Source of the DNA: Cornus controversa | Taxonomy: Eukaryota; Streptophyta; Magnoliopsida; Cornales; Cornaceae | Length of the DNA stretch: 64,000 nt | Reading direction: 5' to 3' | Assembly (NCBI GenBank): GCA_026545225.1 | Contig: CM048848.1 | Span: forward strand, 47,524,306-47,588,305 | Shown: piece after piece, positions 49,001 to 61,000 of the stretch | Position numbering within the stretch: position 1 is the first letter of the stretch | Layout: every line of letters starts with the position of its first letter | Position numbers and translations under genes: made by a program | The notes under the pieces: generated by a model | Databases searched by the model: none | Told to the model about the DNA's origin: nothing | Seen by the model: the letters and a program-made list of their open reading frames with translations, nothing else

Positions 49001-52000
49001 CAGGGCACCACGAAATTAATGAGAGGAAGAGGAAAAGAAGGGTTTTATGAACCCTGGCTCTGATACCAAGTTAAAATAAGAGAGAGAATAGGAGAAATCT
49101 CTATTATTTCAGGATATTATCTCTCAGCTATACAATGTACATAAGGCCTATTTATTGGCATATAGTCTTGGAGGCCAAGTTTACTTAAGAGATAAGAAAC
49201 CTAATCCTAGATGAATTAGGAGTCCTAGATGGATTGGGAAAGTATATAGAATATAGAATATATATAATAAATATACACTAACACTAATTTTAAAGGATGT
49301 CTTAAAGGGTCTCATTTTTAGGCTTAGTTTGGATAAACATGAGAGAAAAGAAAACAAATGATAACATTAGTCCCTATTCTCCGATTGCACTCCATTTTTT
49401 AAAAAAATAACACCTTTAACCCTAACTTTATAAAAAATAATTATTTTTTCCAAATACAACACATGTTGAGTTTTGGTACAATATTTTCATTCCTCTCTCT
49501 CCAATTAATGTTTTTTTTCCATCCCTCCCTCTCCCCAATTAAGTTAAATGATTGTTATTTTTTTTCTGTATTTTCTTGAAAATGGATTATTTATTCAATT
49601 TATATCAATGAGTGGGTGGTCATTTAATATAATTTTAACATGCTAGACTGCCACAATTGATAAAATTCATTTGAATTTCCTACCTTTTGGATGTGTATTT
49701 CTAGCTTGTAGTTATGAACAATTGAAACATGTCAGATGTGGTTCTCAAGTTGAAAGTATTAGTTTTTTCTTTGAAAGTTGGAACAAAAGTCTTTGTTCCC
49801 CTAATTAGGAGACTTTAATTGTTTTCTTGACAAATCTTTTGTTTGATTTGTGATGGTTATATATATAATGTTAGTTTGTAAAACTAGTGATGATCTTAGT
49901 GAATGTATGGGAAATAATATATTCTTCAAGTTTTACTAGCTTTTATTATTTAGGATGAGTCAAATTGGGGAGTGGTTCTTCCTTATCGTGTGATTGACAT
50001 CTAGCCATTAAACTGAAAAGAAAGTTCTATAAAACAGTATTAGTCCTTCTATGCCTTATTTATAGAATTTTGATGCAGGGCTTCCCTCTGTTTGGTGCTG
50101 TAATTGCTTGTTGACTTATGAAAGTAGATTTCGGAGAAAAAAAATTATGCACATGCCTTATTAGTGAAAAGGGTAGTTATGGTATTATAAAATAAGAAAT
50201 GATGTATTAATGAGCTTAGGGATTTTATTGTCATTTTCTTTAAAAGAAAAAAAAGAATGGAGTGCAATCGGAGAAAGTGGAGTGCGAATATCGCCTCATA
50301 AAAAAAGCCAAAACTACTTTTGGGTTTTCAAAAACGTCTGACATCATCAATTTGCAATAGGGGGCAATTTACTCCGAATTTTGAAATTATAGGGATTTAG
50401 ATGCACATACTAAATAGCTGGGGTGTTGCTTACATATTTTCTATATAACAGGCGGGTTTTATGCACTTTACTCAATTATGAAAGAAAAGAAAGAAAATGA
50501 AAGCATTTTTGTTTGAAAAAGGTAAATGAGAGAAAAGAAAAGAAACCATTTTAATCAATTTACTATGATATCTTTTTGTGTTTATATTACAAGATGGATC
50601 CAAATGTCTTTTAAATTTTGTTCTTTAAAATGTGAGGGTTATTTTTGGTATTATGAAAGATTTACTTATTCTTATTATTTCTTTCCAAATCTTCCCACTT
50701 TTGAGAGGATATCAAAGGAGTTATCCCTCCAAATCTATCCTTATCCTCTCTTTTCTTTTACTAATGACAAACCAAACACAAAAAATATTATCCCTCCCTT
50801 TCTTTTATTTTCTTTTCCTTCCAATTCCATCAATCCAACCTAGCCCTTAGTATATTAATGTGGAAAGAAAAATCAATGTGGATTTGTGATGTATATTATA
50901 TAAGATGATGTATTGGAATCTGTTAACATTTGGTCCCAATGCAATCTGCAATTTTTTGTTCATAGTTGTGGAATTTTTTAGTTTAAAAAATGTTCTTCTG
51001 GTGAATAGTTAGTTATTCTTTTTTGATTTCATAATACTTCCTCAAATCGGGGAAATATTTAATTGAAGTAACAGTTTGGATCTGATTTCCCCACTATCTT
51101 AATCACTCTGTACCTCTATTTTATGATATAATTGTTTCTTTTGATTGCTTAGATTTTGCCATTTCTACTGGTTGTTAATTGTCAATTGTTGTTTGGTTTT
51201 CTTTACTGTACGGGTTTAGATTGTTAAAGACAAAATCTTATCACTATTGGGGAATGTTGTTTTTGCAAACAGAAGCTTGGTTTGGATAATTGTGACCGAA
51301 AGAAGTTGATACAGCAGTTCTTGTGGTTCAAACTTCAGAGTTGTGATGAAGTGTCAAATACAATGTCCACTAGTGCCAAGGGACCGAATGAGTGCCTGTT
51401 TGGCGTTGCAGTTAAAGAAACTAAAAGTGTTTTTAATTTAAAAATTATAGTTCAGATGTGTTTGGTAAAAAAAAAAAAACACTTTTAGCTCAACGGAGCT
51501 GTTAGGCAAAGTTAAAAATTGGAGTTTTTTGCAAGTAAAGGTAACAAATATTATATAGAAATAGTCTATATATGAGAAAAAATAATATAAAAAGTAATTT
51601 ACTTGCTACATTACTAAACACTATTTAATCTTCCTGATATAACACTTTTTTGACAGCGCTACAATAAGAAACACAAATACAGATACGAGACTCGGATACT
51701 ACACGACATGGACATATCAAATTTTAAAAATTAAGATACAAACACGACGACTAATAAATACATCTTTTTAAAGGTGCATTGGATTTAAAATGTGAGTTGA
51801 CTGTTTCGGAATTCTTTGGATTTCTTATTCCATCTTTTAGTATCTGAAACCCTATTAAAGCCTTTAAATTGATTTAAGTTCAAAATTTCATTACCTAGGG
51901 CTTTATAATTTTCAACCACGTCTTCTCATCCCTTTTTGTAGCTTCTTTTCATTCTTCAGGTACTTAGAATTTTTCTTCCAAGAGAGATCATTAAAACGGT

Positions 52001-55000
52001 CATTGAACTGATATTTGATGTGACCCTTTTTACCACAATAATGGCAATTTTAATTTGTTTAGAAGGATCAACAATATTAGGGGTATCTTTCTATCTATAA
52101 ATTTAGTATTAGAAATAGAGTGTGTTAGACTTACCAACAAATCCCAAATTACTCTTATCTCCAACAGGCTTATTTATCTCTAAAAGTTTATTTAATTTTT
52201 CAGTCCCACCTGTGAAGTTTTGAATAGTCTCTTTTGATTTTTGCAATTCTCACTCAAGATACTTTTGACATTTAAAACTCAATTAAATTCACTTTCTAAA
52301 AACTTCACTTTATCTATGAGAGACTCCTTTCCATTTCTAAAGATTTGAACATATTTTTGAGGGGTTTTCTTCCGGTTTTCAATTCTCTAACTGAGACTTT
52401 AGACTTTTCTAAATCAATCTTAGGGGGATCGCATTCAAGTTCCACTTTTTCTTTTTGACTGTTTCAACAACATCCTTAAGTTCATTAAGCTCATGCTCCA
52501 TAGTCTTGAGTTTTTTAATTTATAATTTAAAGGAATCTCGCTCTTTTTCAACTCATTTAAGTTTTGCATTCATTTTTTTTCCTCTTTGTGTACATCCATA
52601 AACAATTTTTGTATCTCACCATTTTTCAGGTTCTGAATCACTCTGACATTCATCATTTGTAAATGATAATTCACTAGAATTTAGCTCACAGAGTCATTGT
52701 TAGATCTTACAAGGGAGTTTGATGATTTAGTTTTAGAACACATTGTTTCATCAACAAAAGCAGTGAGATTCATGAGTTCCATGGCTGGGGAGAAATTCAT
52801 ATTATCTTTTAAATCAGATTCTTTATTTTTGTTTTTCTATTTGCGATATTTATCTATTGCACAGTTTGGGAGTGGGAGGGGGGTGGGGGGGTTGGGGGGG
52901 TGTGTTGAATAAGTCTTTTGCACAGTTTGATTATTTTTACTTGATTTCAAATTTAACAATAGGAAAAGTTCAGAAATATAAACATCTACACACACGAACA
53001 CCGATTTTTACGTGAAAAATTCCAACAAGAAAAAATCACAAAACCTAGTTAGTTTCCTCTTGACATAGACTGATGCGCCCAAACTCACACACAGTCTCCA
53101 GACACAGTTCACTCTGTCGACAGATCCACTCTTCACGTGAGCCGCTTGTCCAATCCAATCTGTGATTTAATCTCTAATGACTAATCGTCCAATTCCTTGA
53201 TGTGAGTGATTAGACATTGATTAGGGATGTTTTGGATGAGTTTTGGAAAGTTTAGAAACATTTTAGGACTTGGAAACGCATCCTTTATTGACTCTACGCG
53301 TCCGTTTGATTGATCGATGTATCGGTCGACAAATTCCGAATCCTCCTCGATCAATTGAGCTTTCGGTCTAACTATTTTGGTGTGCCTTCGATCGATCGCG
53401 ATTCAGGTTTGATTGATCGAGTTTTTCTGTTGGACCTGACTGCACGTAACCTGACTTTGGACGCTTTATTGAGCGGTGAAGTAGACTCGAAATTAGGCAT
53501 ATAGTATATCGTTGAAAAGTTTATCGAGTCTAGTTTTCGAATATATAAAAATCATCACAATAATCCAGTTATTTTATTTTTAATGATGGTTTGAGGACAC
53601 AAAGGTCAATTCTGACAAATTGAAATCCTTACCAAAATCAACTTTTAATTTATTTAAAAAAAAATTAAACTCGAAATCTAAGTTTTCTAACCAACATTAA
53701 AGTTTCCAAATTCATTCCAAATGAAATAGTATTCAAATTTAAATTTATAATTGTATTTAAACTAATTAATTATTTTTAAATTTGACTCCAAATTAATTCA
53801 AGTTTCCGAATTTATTCATTCTGAATCCTATGGTCTCTGAGGTCACTTATCTTCTTTATATATTGTGATTGATGAAGGTTGAAGTAAGATGTTGATGAGA
53901 TCCTCAGCTCAGTCTTCAATCTACAATCACAGCTTCAATGCAATGCAAACCTTCCACTGAAGTGACACCACATATAGACCATGACACCACTTTTGTTCAC
54001 AAAATATGCCAACACATGATGCTTTTTCCTAACACACACACACACAGAGACATATTTTGCAACAGAATTTTGACGCAGATCATAGGAAAATGTTTAACAC
54101 CTTGCTATTTTCCTTGCACGGTTTAGATTAGTGAAGTGTATATCAGGGAATATTCACTAGTGTCAAAGGGAAGTTGGGTTAATTATAGTTCAAAGACGTT
54201 GTTGAAAAGGGGATTGAGGTCCAAATCGATAGTTGCTATATGTTTAACTTAGAAATTATTTCCATGGATATGAGAATATTGAGTCTATATGAAGGCATGG
54301 TTTTTTTTTTTTTTGGGAAAACATTGTAAAAACATGTGTTGTTCACATGGAACTTTTATTACAAGTTTTGATGGAAATTCTTCACAGGAATACTTAGTTC
54401 TCTCATAGCATTGTAAGAAATACCGACTTCAATCCTAAAGATTGCTGAATAGCTGTGTTATGGAGTTATGTTGGTTAGCTATAATTATTACCATTCCAGT
54501 AGTCATACACATCATACCTTGGTCCTCTCTCTGCATTTGATTGTCAAAGTTTCTTGCTTATATATGTCTCCTTTTTGTATTTATTATGTACTTATGATCA
54601 TGTTAACTGGCAGGGAAGAACGACAGTTGATTCGATCTTTAGTCGAAAGGGTTTTGAGTGAATTGAGCAATAATCCTGTGAGTATGGCTCCCTATATCGT
54701 GGGACTTGATTATCGTGTAGAGGAACTGATGGGAATCTTAGATGTTAAATCCAATGGCATCAGAGTTTTGGGGCTTCATGGAGTGGGTGGGATTGGTAAG
54801 ACAACCCTTGCCAAGACGCTTTATAATAACCTTTTCAGTCACTTTGAACGCCGTAGTTTCATTTCAAATGTCAGAGAAACTTCTTCACAACAAAATGATA
54901 AATTCTTTATTCAAAACAAACTTCTTAGTGATCTTTCCCAAGGACAAGTGCTTCCTGTAAATGATTTTTATGCTGCTCAGATTGCAATCAAACGGATACT

Positions 55001-58000
55001 GAATGAGAAGCCTGTTCTAGTTGTTTTAGATGATGTTGATGATGTAAGACAACTTAATGATCTGGTTGGCAAGAGAGAATGGCTTTGTGAAGGAAGTAGA
55101 ATCATTATTACAACAAGAGATAGAGATGTCTTGCTTGTTGATCGTGTGAATGAGGTATATGAGGTGAAAAGCTTGGGTTCCTCAGATTCACTAAAACTAT
55201 TCAGTTATCATGCATTCAGAAGTGAGAATCCCACTGAAACATTTTTTAGTCTGTCCCAGCAAATTGTGTTTCTTACTGGAGGACTACCTTTGGCTCTGGA
55301 AGTATTTGGTTCTTTTCTGTTTGATAAAAGGAGAGTAAAGGAATGGGAAGATTCTCTACAAAAGCTGAAGCAGACTCGTCCCCACCATCTTCAAGATATC
55401 TTGAAGATAAGTTTTGATTGGCTGGACGATGAGATGAAGTGTATATTCCTTGACATTGCATGTTTATTTCTAAATCTGCAAATGAAAAGAAATGATGCGG
55501 TTGATATATTCAAAGGCTGTGGTTTTAAGGCAGAAAGAGCAATCACTAACCTCGTAGCAAAATCTCTCATTAGGATTGCTGAGGAGGACACTTTGTGGAT
55601 GCACGATCAGATTAGAGACATGGGAAGACAAATCGTTCAGGATGAAAACCTTGATCCTGGTATGCGCAGTAGATTGTGGGATCGTGGTGAAGTTTTGACT
55701 GTCTTGAAAAATAAGAAGGTATGGTTCTTAGCATAAAACCTCATCTTTTCTTTAAAAATATTTTAGGCAACTCTTAGATTGACCAGCTTTCTGAGCCTAC
55801 TTGCAGTTCTGTAAAGTAACACACATAGGTCTCAGATTTTTTTTTTACAAGGCACCTTCATCTTTTTTTTCCCCCTACATATAATAAAAACCTGCACTCT
55901 GCCACCCCAAGAAAATATTAAAAAAATAAAAAGGGGTAAAAATGGTAGAACTCTTTGCTATGTGCAAATAGCATTGGCAGTGCACATGATTTAACCAATA
56001 GGGAAAAAATGTGCTGCAAAGCCTTGTCCCAGACTCCCAACTAGTTGGAGTTGGCTCCAGAAGAATCACATGAAGAAAAAAAAGGGATAATTAATGATTA
56101 GTCCTATACTCCTATTTTTCAATTGGAAAGACCAATAAGTCCTATGAAATTTATTAGGATAATACTTTTAATACATATTTCCAAAAAACCTCAAAATTTT
56201 ATTAACAACGAGTGTATTAAAGTATTGCCCTTTCATTATTGAAATACTAATTATGCCATTTTCCTCTAAATTTTTAAACAATATCAATTTAGAATAACAA
56301 TGAAAGCTTATAGTTTTAATTGCCACCAAAAATAGCAATTTTTTAAATTATCTTACAAATTTTTTAAATTTCACTATTTGTAGTGAAACTTCTTGTTACA
56401 TGTTTAAAAGATTCCACAATTTTTTTCTGTTGCATATTAATGAATAAACAATGAATTATCTAAATTGTTTTCAAATTTTTTGTACTTCAGATTTTATAGA
56501 ACAAGTAATTTCAAGAACTAAGTGTAAATTTATGTAAATTTGAGAATAAGTTGTATAAAAAGTGCATCAAGATAGTATAGTTTTTCTTTAAAATTTATTT
56601 TAATAAGAACGTGATATGAAATATATTTAAGTAAGAAAGGGCAGCATTAGAAAAAATGTTTATTGCCAGTGGAATTCTAAACTTAGTTAACAATATTAAT
56701 TAAAACTAAGACTTTATTGTCTGAATAACATTTCAGTAAACACTTATTTGGCCATTCAGTAAATTTTCCAAAAGGTGATTGTCAATTGTACTTCCTCCTG
56801 TCAAAATTTGGCCATGCATTTTTTATTCTAGTGTCTCATTTGAAATTTTGAATTACTATAAAGCTCTAAATTTTAGCTGGTCACTTCACTTGACATTGGC
56901 TTCTAATTTTTTTAAAATTTATTAGTCATGATTGACATTAGCTACTTGCTTTCATTTACGTTAGGGAACTGAATATATCAAAGGGGTCATTATAGACTTT
57001 GAAAAGCAGAATTTTCCAAGGATTAAGACTGCTAAAAGCATTTCTTGGAATCAACTTTGGAGAACACCCAATTTCACCTCTGCAGTAACATACTTGAAGG
57101 AGATATACAAGGAATATTTTCAAAATGGTGCACGGGATGAGGGTCAGGTGATACTTTGCACTAAGGCATTTGAATCTATGGTTAATCTACGACTGCTTCA
57201 ATTCAGTAATGTGGAACTGGAAGGAAATTTCAAACATATACCTGCTGAACTGAAGTGGCTACAATGGAGAAGATGTCCGCTGAAAAATCTTCCTTCGAAT
57301 TTTTGTGCACGGGAACTTACTGTCCTTGATCTATCAGGAAGCAAGATAGAGAGAGTTTGGGGACAGAGACTGTGGTTCTGGTTTAATAATAAGGTATGCT
57401 GCACTAACAGGCGAATTAATTATCATATGATCATCACAGCTTATTTCAAATTATTTGAGTCTGAGGCTTAAAATCTCTTTAACTGTTAGTTGGTCGTAGT
57501 TTCTTTTAACCATATTATTGAGGACTTAAGTCCATAATTAAGTGTTGCAGTGTGCTTATAAAAAAAAAAAAAAAGTGTTGCAATGTGATTTGTGATTGGC
57601 AAGACCTCTATGCATGACTTTTTTGTTTCTCCCTTTTCTCATGCTTCATGGCGTGAACTTGGTTATAAAATATCTTGTGTTATTTGACAGATTTTGGATT
57701 TTTACTTACTTCAAGTAGGATGAAATTAGAGCAAAAGGCAAGATGGTAGACCTTAGAAAACATGGTTGGTTATGGGGCCGACTTGGATGAATTTGCAGGT
57801 TCCCAATCTTGAAGGTCCTAACCCTTCATTTGGAACTCCTGTCACTGATAAGTTAGGATTAATATGTAAAGGCATCAAGCACCTCAGCTGCTTAATCATC
57901 TAGTTTCAGCCACCAATAACAGTGCTCAGAGCAGTTCTGTCATTAGAGTGACAGGTTACCTGTATTTTTCAAATAAAAATTGGAAACATCTTTTTGAAGT

Positions 58001-61000
58001 ATGTGTGGTCAACTTTTTGAAGTCTGGCCTCCCCTTGTTGACTCTGGCCCTTGCTTGGTCCCAATCTATGGCTTGGGTCAGGCAGCAGATGGTCCAACCT
58101 CAGCTGTGGTGCTTTTATGCAATTTTAGTATGTATTTTTTTGCATTGTTGTCACAATGATGTTTATTCTTATGTAAAATCCTGGGGCTTTCCCCTTGCAG
58201 CTTATTGTCTAGCTTGCATTGCTTCTTTTCTTTAATAAAATCTTACTTACCCAATTTTTTTTTTTGTTATGTTAATAGGAGTTAGGTTGACAAATTTCGT
58301 AGAACAAAACTGGATTCTGTAACTTTCATTTTATATTTCTAGTTTAGATTAGAAATTAAAAAAATTACTTAGTGTTAGTTGTTACCTCTTGCTCATGGTT
58401 GAAGAAGAAATTGAAGCTACATACAAGGGTAAATGTGTAATCTTCTACACCAAGGTAAAAAGGTAATTTGATACTTTGATGCACTCAACAAGTTAGGATT
58501 CATGCATACATGCATTAGGGTTTCTAATATTTCATGATTTGATTTGATTCGATTTGATTCTCAAATCCTATTTGATATGCATGAAAAAGAATTTTTTTTT
58601 TTTGGGAACCTCATTCCTGAAATTTTCTAAGTATAAATTGCAGTAGACTTCGATCCATTGAGGGCCACTGGAGTTGTGTTGATCGGTTGACCAGCTCCTC
58701 CATGGATCAAGCCACGTAGAAATCCAGCTTCCTTTTCAATTTTAAACACTACAAAACCATACTCACTATATGCCTCTCTTTTGCCTATATATACTCTACC
58801 TAGAGCAGAATATAAAATACAGAGAATACCTATCTAGAGCATATAGAGAGAACATATCTGTGAGTACTAGAGTTGCATCATATTTTTCTTTACATGTATC
58901 ATTCCTAGAATTGGTGAGTGTTTTCATTGTACATTGACATCTATTGCTACGGAGTTCATCTGAAGAGTTAAACACCATCACCAATCCATTGAACAGACTT
59001 GGACAACTAGTGGCTGAGACTGAATCACTGGTGTGTGAAGCAAATTCGTGAGGAGCATGAGTGAAGCTTAATTTTCAGTCATATTTTGAATTTACGTTTC
59101 TGTTAATTTTGTTTAAATTTAAAAAGTGGTTAAGTTTTACTAATCCAGCCAACAGGACCTATTCATACTCCCCTGGCTCCGTCTAGGAGAGATCATGAGC
59201 CTTTCATAACTCTCTATGAGAGTCTCGAGTTCTGGTCCTACAAACTTTCAACTGTTATTGGTAAATGCAAAAAGGGATGTCCAGAGTTTGTTTCTGCACC
59301 GTCTAAATTGGCTTCCTTGTGTATATTTTCGTTTCTTATATATTTGTCTTTCTAAGTCATGCTCAAGTGCTCAAGTCACTGAGTGCTTGGGTTTTGTTCT
59401 GCTTATATTTTTCTTTGGCAGTGGTTTAATTCTACTATTTATCTCTCGCCCAAGAATAATAATAATAAAAGTGGATCATTTCTTGTTCACCAGGTTGGAG
59501 TGAAATTGATGGTTATGAATCTCCATGGTTGTTATAACCTAACTGCTATTCCAGATTTATCTGGTCATCATGCCTTGGAAAAGCTGATTCTTGAGCGTTG
59601 CAGTAGTTTGAGAATGATTCATAAATCGATTGGGTATGTGAGCACATTACGTTATTTGAACCTGAGTGGCTGTTCCTCCCTTGTTGAATTTCCAAGTGAT
59701 GTTTCTGGGCTGAAGGATCTTGAGAAGCTGATCCTCTCTGATTGCTCAAAACTGAAAGAACTACCACAGGACATGGGCGGCATGTATTCTTTAAAAGAAC
59801 TTCTCCTTGACAGAACTGCTATAGAGAAGTTACCTGAATCTATATTACACCTTACAGAGCTTGAAAGGCTTAGTTTAAACGATTGCCAGTCATTGAAACA
59901 ACTACCCATATGCATAGGAAAGTTGAATTCTTTGAAAGAACTTTTTCTAAATGGTTCTGCATTGGAAGAAATACCTAATTCCATCGGCTTGTTGGGAAAA
60001 CTTGATAAACTAAGTTTGATGTGGTGTAGATCACTGATTGTGATCCCTGACTCTGTTGGCAATCTCAAATCATTAACACAATTTTGGCTTAATGGTAGTT
60101 CAGTCAAAGAACTTCCAGCTTCTATTGGTTCATTATCTTATCTGAAGGACTTGTCAGTTGGAAACTGTAGTTCTTTGAGCTCATTGCCTAGTTCCATTGG
60201 AGGCTTAGCTTCTGTTATTGAGCTTCAGTTAGATGGGACATCAATCGTAAATCTTCCAGATCAGATTTGCTTCATGAAATCACTTGAGAAGCTTGAGATG
60301 AGGAATTGCAGATCTCTTTGCTCATTGCCAAAATCAATTGGAAGTATTTTGACTCTTACTACATTGATTATCGTGAATGCTGCCATTACTGAGTTGCCAG
60401 AATCTATAGGAATGTTGGAAAATCTTGGAATGTTAAATTTGAACAAATGTCAGCAGCTCTGTAAATTACCAGCTTCGATTGGGGAATTAAAGTCTTTGCA
60501 CCACTTGCTAATGGAGGGAACGTCTGTGACAGAACTCCCTGAAAAATTTGGGATGCTCACGAGCTTAGTGATATTGAGAATGGCAAAGAAACCTGATCAA
60601 GAAGTGCCTCGGAATGCTGAAAATAGAGAACTTGTTGTGCTTCCATCAACTTTCTCAAATCTCTCCTGGTTAATAGAGTTGGACGCTCGTGCTTGGAAAT
60701 TATCTGGCAAAATACCTGATGATTTTGAGAAATTGTCATCGTTAGAGATTTTGAATTTGGGTCACAATAATTTTTTTAGTCTTCCATCTAGTCTGAGGGG
60801 ACTCTCTGCTCTCAAAAAGCTTTTCCTTCCCCACTGTAAAGAGCTCAAATTTCTCCCCCCTCTTCCCTCGAGTTTGGTGGAGATAAATGCTGCAAATTGT
60901 ACAGCACTTGAAGGTATATCAAATCTGTCAAGTTTGGAGAGTTTACAAGAGCTGCACCTTACAAACTGTGAAAAATTAGTGGATATTCCAGGCCTCGAAT

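Larger units (their letters stand above)
43324..49283 (-). mobile_element. Ty1/copia LTR retrotransposon, complete but defective
   Basis: 5960 bp on the reverse strand, or about 5.24 kb without the nested MITE and its duplication. LTRs of 223 and 215 bp start TGTTAGTG and end TTTTAACT. CTAAT occurs on both sides (43319-43323 and 49284-49288) as a 5-bp target duplication. Domain order is gag, zinc knuckles, protease, integrase, reverse transcriptase, RNase H, as in copia. Several stops and at least one frameshift and deletion disable it. The two LTRs differ at many positions, so the insertion is old. Confidence 0.93.
43017..54613 (+). other. TNL intron 1, expanded by transposons
   Basis: The intron is 11,597 bp, against a few hundred bases or fewer in most TNL genes. 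Its donor (43017) and acceptor (CAG ending 54613) are canonical and phase-matched. Contents are a complete Ty1/copia element with a nested MITE (43324-49283), AT-rich DNA and MITE-like sequence (49289-51900), and SIRE-type gag and LTR debris (about 51900-53130). The last 1.5 kb shows nothing recognisable. Both retroelements run antisense to the gene. Confidence 0.75.

Noticed and set aside
48351..49011. His/Arg-rich frames on the reverse strand in the copia leader
   Set aside because: They are translations of the repeated TGACGTGG segment in three frames, with no start or family likeness.
42544..55718. Two separate genes: a TIR-only gene and an NBS-LRR gene
   Set aside because: The donor at 43017 and acceptor at 54614 complete one codon in phase and join TIR to NB-ARC as in known TNLs. 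Not excluded as an alternative transcript, so noted under the intron finding.
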